Shown here: positions 14,828 to 21,480 of the stretch, piece after piece
How the letters are laid out: the number at the start of each line of letters is the position of its first letter
Position numbering within the stretch: position 1 is the stretch's first letter
From: Acidobacteriota bacterium
GTDB lineage: Bacteria > Acidobacteriota > Terriglobia > UBA7540
DNA length: 21,480 bases
Assembly: GCA_003165615.1 (NCBI GenBank)
Contig: PLWR01000380.1
Location: 1-21,480 of the forward strand
Direction of reading: 5' to 3'
Program-made: the position numbers and the translations under genes
The notes under the pieces: model-generated
Database searches by the model: none
The model's input: only the letters and a program-made list of their open reading frames with translations
Told to the model about the DNA's origin: nothing

Positions 14828-16183
14828 TCACGATTCCAGAATAACGAGTAGTTCAATCTCCGGGTCGGGGATGTCCCCCGGAATGTAGATTCCCACGCGG
14901 CGCGTTTGCACGATGTGGTCCCAGCATGGCCCGGCGCGGCCAATGGAAAAATATTGGCTTTCCACCCGCCGCGCTACGGCGGAGGGAGGAACGGGAACGT
15001 GCGTCATTTCCATGCCGGGAAGCGCCCGCTTGACCAGTTGGGGTACGAATTGCGCGGAACAAACCTTGACCAGTTGCAGCGTCCGATTAATGACATCGGC
15101 ATCGCCCAGTGCCGAGTGAACGGAAATCATCCAGCGGGCGCGGTCCAAGCAGCGCTGATCGGTGATAGCGCCTTCCCAGAAGTAGTTGGCGACAGGCGTA
15201 AGCGGAATGGAAAGGCAATTCGATGGCGCCAGAAGATCAAGATGTTCGTGAATGTGCTTTTCAATCTCCGCGAAGCACGCATCGAGAGCCATGTGATTAT
15301 AGAGGGGAAGATTGCGGGGATGAGAATCCAGGGCGAAGGTGCAAAGTGCTCCCCCCAAACGAAGAAGCTCGAGAAAGAGTTCTTCCGGATGCCCGCGTTT
15401 GGTGAAGAAAAGGTGGCGCAGCGGCCCCAGGGCGGAGTTGATGGCATGCAAGAACCAGAATTGTCCAATCTCCTGCGCTGAGAAGCCGGCTTGAAATTTC
15501 CCCTTCCCCCGGGTATCGAGAGACATCGTCGCGCTCTTTTCCTGGAGAATCTCGATCAGCCGGCGGGTCAGCAACATCAGGGTGGGGCTGGCGCTGATTT
15601 GGGTGCAGGGGGGAATAAAGCTCTCGTCATAGATGTAATTACCTGACCCGTCCCGGCGGATGCGGGCGATGGGCAGCGTCTGCATATCCCCGGCGTCCTC
15701 GGTGTCAAGGATGAGGTAAATCCACTTACGCCCGACTTTCAGAGCCTTTTCATCGGTACCCGTATTGTCATCGGGAACCATCGTGGTATCGGCGATGAAA
15801 CGCGTTGGCTCGGTAGCTTCCTGCTCGTTTAAAACACAGTTCGGCGCACCGAGCCGTTGGGGAGGGATCGCCATGAGGACGGTCAGGCTTTCCCGAGTGG
15901 GAGGAAACAAATCCGCAATCCCACGCGGGGCAGGCAGCGGATCGCTTTCGGGCATGTTGAAGGGCAGGCCGTCCTGAAAGATCCCGCGCGCATGGACAAC
16001 CGATACCGTGCCGTTACGCAAGGCCTCGCCATCAAGCTCCAAGCCTACGATCCCGTAAGGCTCGAACCATAATTGCGAGATTCCGAAGTGTGTAATCTCT
16101 TCGAAAAACCGGCTTTGAACTTGAAAGTGATGCGGTCCAAGGTGCATGCCCTCCGACCACACAACTTTTGAAAGTTGCTTCAT
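14828..16183 (-). CDS. tssK: T6SS baseplate subunit TssK (copy 1, 451 aa)
   Basis: The length and N-terminus are typical of TssK (ImpJ/VasE family): VVWSEGMHLGPHHFQVQSRF at about 7-26, WFEPYGIVGLELD at about 39-51, HARGIFQDGLPFNMPESDPLP near 64-84, and a C-terminal IYIPGDIPDPEIELLVIL. TssK trimers join the baseplate wedge to the TssL/TssM membrane complex; the C-terminal domain is the membrane-complex side. It leads the tssK-tssL-tssM operon. The ATG at 16183 lacks a strong Shine-Dalgarno, yet family similarity begins right at the start. A second, clearly diverged TssK of identical length is encoded at 18738-20093. Confidence 0.95.
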   Translation of the reverse strand: MKQLSKVVWSEGMHLGPHHFQVQSRFFEEITHFGISQLWFEPYGIVGLELDGEALRNGTVSVVHARGIFQDGLPFNMPESDPLPAPRGIADLFPPTRESLTVLMAIPPQRLGAPNCVLNEQEATEPTRFIADTTMVPDDNTGTDEKALKVGRKWIYLILDTEDAGDMQTLPIARIRRDGSGNYIYDESFIPPCTQISASPTLMLLTRRLIEILQEKSATMSLDTRGKGKFQAGFSAQEIGQFWFLHAINSALGPLRHLFFTKRGHPEELFLELLRLGGALCTFALDSHPRNLPLYNHMALDACFAEIEKHIHEHLDLLAPSNCLSIPLTPVANYFWEGAITDQRCLDRARWMISVHSALGDADVINRTLQLVKVCSAQFVPQLVKRALPGMEMTHVPVPPSAVARRVESQYFSIGRAGPCWDHIVQTRRVGIYIPGDIPDPEIELLVILES

Positions 16184-16601
16184 GGAGTCAACCCGGTAGT
16201 TTTCGGTTAGCCGCTATCGGGCAGGTCTTCCCCTCGCCTGGCGGATGATCTTCAGATCCTCTATCCAGTATCCCACGCTCCCAACCCCGCAGGGACACTC
16301 TTTTCGGACCTTTTAACGGCGGGGCCTGAAGAGGGCAACAGAGGGGCAGCCTGCGCATACCCAAAGCCTACCCGACATTCGATTTCATTCCTGATCGATT
16401 CGCCGTTAATATTACAACATCTCAGCGCCTGGCAACAGACTTTCGCGATTACCCCTGTATCAATGAATCAAAAACCCGGCCGGGGAAGGCAACTTTGGTC
16501 GAGTTTTGGTAACATGGCATGGCCTCTGCCCAAGGCCGGGAACAAAGCTTGCGAACCTTGATTACGATAATATAGAATGAGTTCAGGCGAGATCCAAAAC
16601 C
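16184..16601. promoter_or_regulatory. Divergent intergenic region between tssK1 and the PGEFT gene
   Basis: This 418-bp region must carry promoters in both directions. For the plus-strand gene, TTGCGA (16549-16554) and TAGAAT (16573-16578) are 18 bases apart, ending 23 bp before the ATG. For tssK1 the best minus-strand pair is TTGCCA (16435-16430) and TAATAT (16414-16409), but the 15-base spacer is short and the leader would be long. Two small palindromes, CCCGGCCGGG at 16475-16484 and GGCCT/AGGCC at 16521-16537, lie between them. No coding frame looks real here. Confidence 0.4.
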
Positions 16602-18698
16602 ATGAGCATACTGGAAAAATACCAGATCGTTTCCATGTTAGGAGCTGGGGAAACAAACTCCTTCCGCGCGCAAGAGGTCGCGACGGGCCGCCCCGTCGTG
16701 GTGCATCAGTTCCTGCGCGGGCAGACATCCCCCCACCAGCCGGATTTGATGTCCATGGTTTACCAGTATCTCGGGCGGGCGGACGCTCCTGGCATCGAAA
16801 ACTTTCTTGATTCGGGAGAAGACGGGGACACCGTATTCATTGTGACATCGGATGTGCCGGAGTGCCTGGACCTACGTCAGTGGCTTCAAACGATGGCCAT
16901 GGCACTGGGAGACGGGGGAACTTCCGAGGGGACTTCCCGGGAGGGGCCTGGCTCGGTTCAAACGTCTCTGCAAGCAAGCCCCGATCCATTGCAGCAAAGC
17001 CCCCCGGAGAACAAGCATGTACCCGGTGAATTCACGGGCATGTTCGGTGCTCCTGTTAGTCAGACGCCCGCCCCTGCGGCCGCCCCACCAAGTCCGGAGT
17101 TAAGCCCGGAGCCTGCGGCAAAGCCTGCTGACAAGCGTTCCCGAGGTCAGATTCCGGGTGGATTTGAAGTGGTTTACCAGAGCCGCAAGCGAACCACGAA
17201 CGTGGGCCCACCGCCGGAACCCATTACGCCAACCAATGTGGCTTCCACGCAAGAGCCGGCGGAAAGTGCGGGGCCCGGTGAATTCAGCGGACAGTTCTTG
17301 GGATTAGGCGCCGGCAAGGGGGAACCTCCACCGGCACAATCGCCACTGAAGCCTGACGGGACGCCCCTGGAACCAGCACCACCGGGGGAGAAAACACTCC
17401 ACGGCGAGTTCACGCAAATGTTCTCGGGCGTGGGCAACGGAAAAACCGATCAGCCCCTTCCGCCTGCATCCGCCAAACCGCCCAGCCAACCTGGTCGACC
17501 GGGCGACAAAACAGGCCCCGGTGAATTCACCCAGATGTTCATGACCGGCGCTGGCAAAGCGAGCCAGCCTGCGGCTCCACCGCCGTCCGCACGGGCATCG
17601 AATGCCCCTTCGCCGCAACCTGCGGCGGATAAGTCCGGTTCAGGCGGATTCACCCAGATGTTCAGCACGCCCCAGGCAATGCCGGAGCAACCTGCGGCCC
17701 ATCCTCCTTCGCCTGTGGCGGCCAGACCCTCGGCGCCGCCCGCTTCGCCAGCCCAAGAGGAGCCGGGTGAATTCACACTCATGTTTCGGCCCGATGCTCA
17801 GGCGCCTCCCAAGGCCGAGCCGCCGCTGTCAGGACCAGGCCATGCGCCGACGATGCCGCCGGCGGGAGCGCCAGGTCATGCCGAGCAACCATCCGCGTTC
17901 CCGGCCTCGCAAGGCGATTCGCAAGCTCCCGGTGAGTTTACGCAGATGTTCAAGAGTGGTGGTGAACCGCCTCGGTCTCCCGGTTTGGGAGCCCCGTCCC
18001 ACCCGCCGGCGCCGCTGTCGAGCTCATCAAAGAAAGGGCCGGGTGAGTTTACGCAGTTGATGCAGGGCTATAAGCCGCCAGCGGGAACGCCGGCCCCCCC
18101 CTCTGTGCTTGAGACGCCCAAACCGTCAACTCCTCCGCCCACCGCGGACGCGAACAAGAAAGCACCCGGCGAATTCACGATGTTGTTCCGGCAGCCGGTG
18201 CAGCCTGTGGCTCCTGCGGCGCCAGCCGCTCCGCCACCACCCCCCGTCGTTCAGCCAGCGGCGCCACCACCCAAGGCCCACCAGCCGGGCGAATACACAA
18301 GCATCTTTGAGGCGCCGCGGATGCCCTCAGCAGCACCGGCACCAGCTCCGCAGGCAGCTCCGCCCGCTGGGTATGGGTATCCGGCGGCTCCCATGGCTCC
18401 GCCGCCCCCAGTGATGCCGCAAATGCCGGTGTACCAACCGCCTCCTCCACCGATGGCGCCGCAAGTGGCTTACCCCCAACCTCCGCAATATCAGCCAGCG
18501 CCACCTCCTTCTTACGCTATGGCTCCGCCGCCCGTGCCCCAAATGCAACCGATGGCCATGCCCCCTCCGCCAGCCCCGCAGCCCATGCCCCCTGCTGAAA
18601 CCAAGAAGCCAGCAATATTCTGGATACTACTGATGCTGCTGGGATGCCTATTCCTCGCCGCTGTAGTTTTGGTCCTGATTTTTGCCCTTAAGCACTAA
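16602..18698 (+). CDS. Tail-anchored PGEFTxMF-repeat protein with N-terminal pseudokinase N-lobe (698 aa)
   Basis: Residues 5-100 read as a degenerate Hanks-kinase N-lobe: YQIVSMLGAGETNSFRAQE (glycine-rich loop position), VVVHQF with His where the VAIK lysine belongs, then IENFLDSGEDGDTVFIV and a hinge-like DLRQWL. There is no catalytic loop or C-lobe, so it cannot be an active kinase. Eleven PGEFTQMF-like motifs follow, beginning at residues 141, 185 (degenerate), 225, 267, 306, 347, 388, 443, 480, 522 and 562, separated by about 35-55 residues of Pro/Ala-rich linker. A Pro/Met/Gln-rich stretch leads to a C-terminal transmembrane helix at about 671-696, so nearly the whole protein is cytoplasmic. 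The role is unknown; a multivalent scaffold or phospho-acceptor for the T6SS kinase/phosphatase is inferred from repeats and neighbours. It is divergent from tssK1 and convergent with tssK2. Confidence 0.88.
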   Translation: MSILEKYQIVSMLGAGETNSFRAQEVATGRPVVVHQFLRGQTSPHQPDLMSMVYQYLGRADAPGIENFLDSGEDGDTVFIVTSDVPECLDLRQWLQTMAMALGDGGTSEGTSREGPGSVQTSLQASPDPLQQSPPENKHVPGEFTGMFGAPVSQTPAPAAAPPSPELSPEPAAKPADKRSRGQIPGGFEVVYQSRKRTTNVGPPPEPITPTNVASTQEPAESAGPGEFSGQFLGLGAGKGEPPPAQSPLKPDGTPLEPAPPGEKTLHGEFTQMFSGVGNGKTDQPLPPASAKPPSQPGRPGDKTGPGEFTQMFMTGAGKASQPAAPPPSARASNAPSPQPAADKSGSGGFTQMFSTPQAMPEQPAAHPPSPVAARPSAPPASPAQEEPGEFTLMFRPDAQAPPKAEPPLSGPGHAPTMPPAGAPGHAEQPSAFPASQGDSQAPGEFTQMFKSGGEPPRSPGLGAPSHPPAPLSSSSKKGPGEFTQLMQGYKPPAGTPAPPSVLETPKPSTPPPTADANKKAPGEFTMLFRQPVQPVAPAAPAAPPPPPVVQPAAPPPKAHQPGEYTSIFEAPRMPSAAPAPAPQAAPPAGYGYPAAPMAPPPPVMPQMPVYQPPPPPMAPQVAYPQPPQYQPAPPPSYAMAPPPVPQMQPMAMPPPPAPQPMPPAETKKPAIFWILLMLLGCLFLAAVVLVLIFALKH

Positions 18699-18723
18699 AG
18701 GGAAGTGTGCGGAGACTCGCTCG

Positions 18724-18738
18724 ATTCCGGGGCGGAAT
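18724..18738 (+). terminator. Weak hairpin between convergent PGEFT gene and tssK2
   Basis: ATTCCG (18724-18729) and CGGAAT (18733-18738) pair across GGG, followed by TATT. It lies 25 bp after the plus-strand stop and touches the tssK2 stop codon. The stem is only 6 bp, so this is a weak terminator candidate. Confidence 0.3.
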
Positions 18739-20093
18739 TATTCTGCTTGCGGAAGGAGGATAATCAATTCCAGTTGGGGATTGGGAATGTCTCCGGGGAC
18801 GTAGGCAGCAATATTTCGCGCCCGCTGCACAGCCTCCCAAGCGACACCGGATTGATTCAAGCTGAAATACTGGTAGTTGAGTTTGATGGGAATGGAGCCC
18901 GGCGGGGATGGGACGTGCACCATCGGCATGCCCGGCAGAGCCTGTCGAATGAGCGTTTCAATGTGTGTGGCCGAGCACAGTTTGACCAGTTGCGGAACTC
19001 GTTTGAGCAAGTCCGCCTCGCCCAGATCGGCGCTGATCGCCAGATACATCTTGGTGTTAAACAGATACTTGTCGTTCGCCAGAGCCGCCGCATAGATCGA
19101 AGGCTGGGTGAGCTTCAACGGCAATGACACCACGTTGCTGGGAACCACGGTCTCTAGGAGCAGCCGCAGTTTTTCGTCGAGATCGGTAAAGCAAGCGCCG
19201 AGATCATCATGGTCATAGAGCGGGAGGTCCCGCGCCTGCACGGTTGATGAGAATGTGGTAAGCGACCCCGCCAGGGAGAGCATCGCCGTATAGAGGCTTT
19301 CCGGATGGCCCTTCTTGGATTCAAACAGGTGCCGCAAGATGGGAAAATAACTGTTGGCGGTATAGAGGAGCCAGAAGTTCGCAATGTCGGAAGCCGTGAA
19401 GTCTGCCAGGCTCTGATTCTTTTGCCGCCGCGTGCCCGAAAGCGCATTGGTCTTGGCCGCCAGAATCTCAACCAACCGGCGCAGAATCGCCATTAAGTAT
19501 TCGCTGATGGAAAGATCGATAACGGGCGGAACGAACTGCGGGTCCAATTGGTAGGTCCCGGCCGTGGTTTTCCTGACGCGCCCGATGCGCAAGGAGGTGC
19601 TTCCCTGCCGCGGTTCTCCCTCCACCAGCAAGCGAAAATTCTTCTTGGCGACCTGCACGGGTCTTTCCGCCAGGCCGGAATTCTCATCGCGCAGCAGGGT
19701 TATCTCAGCTTGATAGCGCGTATCCCCGTCCCGCTGCCCCATGGTGACGTTGAGGCCACGATCATGATATTGAGGAATGGCCAGGTAGACATCGACAGTA
19801 TTCTGGTCAGGTCCGAACGCTTGCTCCAGGGATCGTGCGGGCGGGGCGGGATCCGAATCGGGAATCTCGAATGCCAGGCCATCCGGGAACAACCCGGTGG
19901 CGTGGGACAGAAGCAAGGTTCCCGTGGAAAGCGCTTCCCGGTCGATCTGCATATCCGCGAAGCCCCACGGGCAGAACCTGAGGGCGCCTAGCTTGAACTC
20001 CAGCACACTTTCAATAAACCGGTCCTGGAGCTGCATATGCTGTGGGGTGAGGAACGTCCCCTTTGCCCAGATGACCGGCTGAAGTTGTCTCAT
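18738..20093 (-). CDS. tssK: T6SS baseplate subunit TssK (copy 2, 451 aa)
   Basis: The TssK fold is recognisable end to end: VIWAKGTFLTPQHMQLQDRF at about 7-26, FCPWGFADMQIDREAL, HATGLFPDGLAFEIPDSDPAP, a central region with ANFWLLYTANSYFPILRHLF, and the C-terminal AAYVPGDIPNPQLELIILLP. It has the same length as copy 1 but shares only scattered identities, so the two are old paralogues and not a recent duplication. GAGG lies five bases before the ATG at 20093. It is a single-gene unit, separated from the tssK1 operon by the PGEFT gene and divergent from the PP2C gene. Either the baseplate uses both subunits or each serves a different T6SS; sequence alone cannot decide. Confidence 0.94.
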   Translation of the reverse strand: MRQLQPVIWAKGTFLTPQHMQLQDRFIESVLEFKLGALRFCPWGFADMQIDREALSTGTLLLSHATGLFPDGLAFEIPDSDPAPPARSLEQAFGPDQNTVDVYLAIPQYHDRGLNVTMGQRDGDTRYQAEITLLRDENSGLAERPVQVAKKNFRLLVEGEPRQGSTSLRIGRVRKTTAGTYQLDPQFVPPVIDLSISEYLMAILRRLVEILAAKTNALSGTRRQKNQSLADFTASDIANFWLLYTANSYFPILRHLFESKKGHPESLYTAMLSLAGSLTTFSSTVQARDLPLYDHDDLGACFTDLDEKLRLLLETVVPSNVVSLPLKLTQPSIYAAALANDKYLFNTKMYLAISADLGEADLLKRVPQLVKLCSATHIETLIRQALPGMPMVHVPSPPGSIPIKLNYQYFSLNQSGVAWEAVQRARNIAAYVPGDIPNPQLELIILLPQAE

Positions 20094-20379
20094 AACGCCT
20101 CAAACTAACAAGAGTTGGCGTTCAAAGTCAAACGGGAAACGGCTCTTCCTCCGCTTCGAAAGCAAACCAGCGGAGTGGCCGGACACCGTGCGAAATCAGA
20201 ATTTTCCATGGTGACGATAACGCGATTCAGTCTACCACAATCCGCCGCGACGCGCATCGTGAGGCCCTGTTACCGGGGCAGTAGGCGTTGACTTGCAATT
20301 CCCGACGTTTGGGATAAACTGGCATAAGGTGATGTACCCACCGGATTCAATTTGATTTCGCGAGGAGAGGATATTTCCC
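20094..20379. other. Divergent intergenic region between tssK2 and the phosphatase gene
   Basis: This 286-bp gap separates two divergent genes. A TTGACT (20131-20126, minus strand) is a good -35 for tssK2, but the -10 placed 17 bases on is poor. A 6-bp inverted repeat, AACGCC 20094-20099 / GGCGTT 20117-20122, overlaps that leader. The plus-strand promoter is listed separately. No other structure or coding frame was found. Confidence 0.35.
20293..20320 (+). promoter_or_regulatory. Candidate promoter for the PP2C phosphatase gene
   Basis: TTGCAA at 20293-20298 and TAAACT at 20315-20320 are 16 bases apart, each matching the sigma-70 consensus at four of six positions. The transcript would start about 55 nt before the GTG at 20380, leaving room for the GGAGAGG ribosome-binding site at about 20363-20370. 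Confidence 0.4.
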
Positions 20380-21246
20380 GTGGCGCTTAACGACCACCCA
20401 GCATCGCCGTGCTCGGTACAGCCAGGAGATCTTTGTGCCCGGGTTGCCCCCCTCACTGATGTGGGCCGAAGCCGGGACCACAACGAAGATAACCACCTCA
20501 TACTTCCTCTGGACGGCGGCAGCGCGCCTCAAAGCGGAGAGGTGAGCACCCTCTCAATTAAAGAGCCCGGTTTGCTTCTTGCCATAGCCGATGGAATGGG
20601 CGGCCACCTCGGGGGCAAAGTGGCAAGCAGCAAGTGCGTGGAAAACCTGGCCAGGGAAATCGTGTCGAAGTTGCACGATTCGGGAACCGGCCATGCGGAT
20701 TTACCCGCTGCCCTGCGACAGGCCGTCGAAGCGACGCACCAGGCGGTTTTCGCCTTCGCCCGCGAATACGCGCATCAACAAACGATGGGCACCACCCTCA
20801 CCGCAGCGCTTGTGGGTGGGGCGCGAGCCCATGTGGCCCAGGTCGGGGATTCGCGCGCTTACCTGTTTCGCGACGGCAATCTCATCTTGCTGACCGAGGA
20901 CCAGACCATCGGCAATCAATTGGTCAAACGGGGCGCAGACCCGTCATTGCTGAGCGAACAAGTCAAGGAGTGCCTGACCCAGGCGGTGGGGGCACAGCGC
21001 GAAATTAACGTCGTCATGTCGGATGTTGACCTGGAGCCCCAGGACTTGCTTCTCCTGTGCAGCGACGGGCTGTACAAGGTGGTTTCACCGGAAGAATTCG
21101 TGGATATCCTGGAATTGGAAATTCCCCTTGCCGAAAAGGCCAGCCACTTGATTGCTCGGGCCAACGAACACGGCGGCCCCGACAATATCACGGTAATTCT
21201 CGCCGAAATCTGCCCGGTAGTTGCCGCAAAAGAAATTACGGCTTAA
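20380..21246 (+). CDS. PP2C-type Ser/Thr protein phosphatase (PppA/Stp-like, 288 aa)
   Basis: All PPM/PP2C signature motifs are present: TDVGRSRDHNEDNH at 26-39, the metal-binding DGMGG at 71-75, TTLTAAL and HVAQVGDSRAYLF in the middle, CSDG at 227-230 and GGPDNITVILAE at about 265-276. The metal-coordinating aspartates D37, D71, D229 and D268 are all in place, so an active Mn/Mg-dependent phosphatase is expected. It is cytoplasmic, with no signal or membrane segment. The start is GTG at 20380, preceded by GGAGAGG. In other T6SSs the phosphatase PppA reverses the kinase PpkA; the kinase at 2243 and the PGEFT protein are candidate substrates here (inference). A short extra segment at about 46-62 precedes the DGMGG strand. 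Confidence 0.95.
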   Translation: MALNDHPASPCSVQPGDLCARVAPLTDVGRSRDHNEDNHLILPLDGGSAPQSGEVSTLSIKEPGLLLAIADGMGGHLGGKVASSKCVENLAREIVSKLHDSGTGHADLPAALRQAVEATHQAVFAFAREYAHQQTMGTTLTAALVGGARAHVAQVGDSRAYLFRDGNLILLTEDQTIGNQLVKRGADPSLLSEQVKECLTQAVGAQREINVVMSDVDLEPQDLLLLCSDGLYKVVSPEEFVDILELEIPLAEKASHLIARANEHGGPDNITVILAEICPVVAAKEITA

Positions 21247-21277
21247 CGTTCATCGTCGCCAGCGCCGCGCAACCCGC

Positions 21278-21480
21278 TCACTCCTCCATGGGGTGCTTGT
21301 GCTTCTTGGGCCGCTTGTTGTATTCCAGGATTTTCTTGCGCAGGCGGAGGGATTTGGGCGTGATCTCCACGAGTTCGTCATCGGAAATGAACTCGATGGC
21401 TTCTTCCAGGGTCAGGGGGCGAAAAGGGATCAGGCGAATGGCTTCGTCGGCCACCGAAGCGCGCATGTTGGTCTGTTTCT
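21278..21480 (-). CDS. typA: Ribosome-associated GTPase TypA/BipA, C-terminal end (partial)
   Basis: Only the last 66 or so codons are in the window; the frame stays open to position 21480 and continues beyond. The sequence reads [19 protein letters not shown], then [20 protein letters not shown] and [10 protein letters not shown], the highly conserved C-terminal domain of TypA/BipA, which binds the ribosome. The protein is a translational GTPase involved in ribosome assembly and stress or cold adaptation. It ends in a basic tail. The gene converges on the phosphatase gene with 31 bp between stops and no evident terminator. It probably marks the housekeeping flank of the T6SS region. Confidence 0.95.
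   Translation of the reverse strand, partial: KQTNMRASVADEAIRLIPFRPLTLEEAIEFISDDELVEITPKSLRLRKKILEYNKRPKKHKHPMEE

Overview
The window is GC-rich bacterial chromosome carrying a divergent type VI secretion system (T6SS) locus together with Ser/Thr phospho-signalling genes. No tRNA, rRNA or CRISPR array is visible. The most likely source is an Acidobacteriota member: Pro/Ala-rich Hanks kinases, a PGEFTxMF-repeat membrane protein and GTAGCGC-ended hairpin repeats would fit. This assignment is inference from general character, not from a marker gene; the only housekeeping gene is the C-terminal end of typA/bipA at the right edge.

Layout. Positions 1-288 are non-coding and hold a 13-bp inverted-repeat element. 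They are followed by an AT-richer small membrane protein gene (289-906, minus). At 1238-4234 (plus) a CsgG-domain secreted protein and a membrane-anchored Ser/Thr kinase form a two-gene unit. Converging on it is a long minus-strand run from 16183 down to 4312: tssK1, tssL, tssM, a 116-aa unknown, a tetrapeptide-repeat protein, a fused TssB-TssC sheath protein, a PKMT-like methyltransferase and a second methyltransferase. Divergent from tssK1 is a plus-strand gene (16602-18698) for a tail-anchored protein. It has an N-terminal degenerate kinase N-lobe and eleven PGEFTxMF-type motifs spaced through Pro-rich linkers. A second tssK (20093-18738, minus) converges on it. Divergent from tssK2 is a PP2C phosphatase (20380-21246, plus), then partial typA (minus).

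How the genes may work together. TssL and TssM form the inner-membrane anchor, TssK is the baseplate adaptor, and TssB-TssC is the contractile sheath, here apparently one polypeptide. The kinase and phosphatase resemble the PpkA/PppA pair that controls some T6SSs post-translationally. The multivalent PGEFT protein, placed between the two tssK genes, is a candidate scaffold or phospho-acceptor in that circuit (inference). Two methyltransferases at the distal end, one of the class that includes rickettsial outer-membrane-protein lysine methyltransferases, suggest protein methylation as a further layer. TssA, TssE, TssF, TssG, ClpV, Hcp, VgrG and PAAR are not in the window, so the apparatus must be completed elsewhere if it works.

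The best candidates for undescribed biology are the PGEFT-motif/pseudokinase-N-lobe protein, the 16-copy tetrapeptide-repeat protein, and the combination of a fused sheath with two TssKs.
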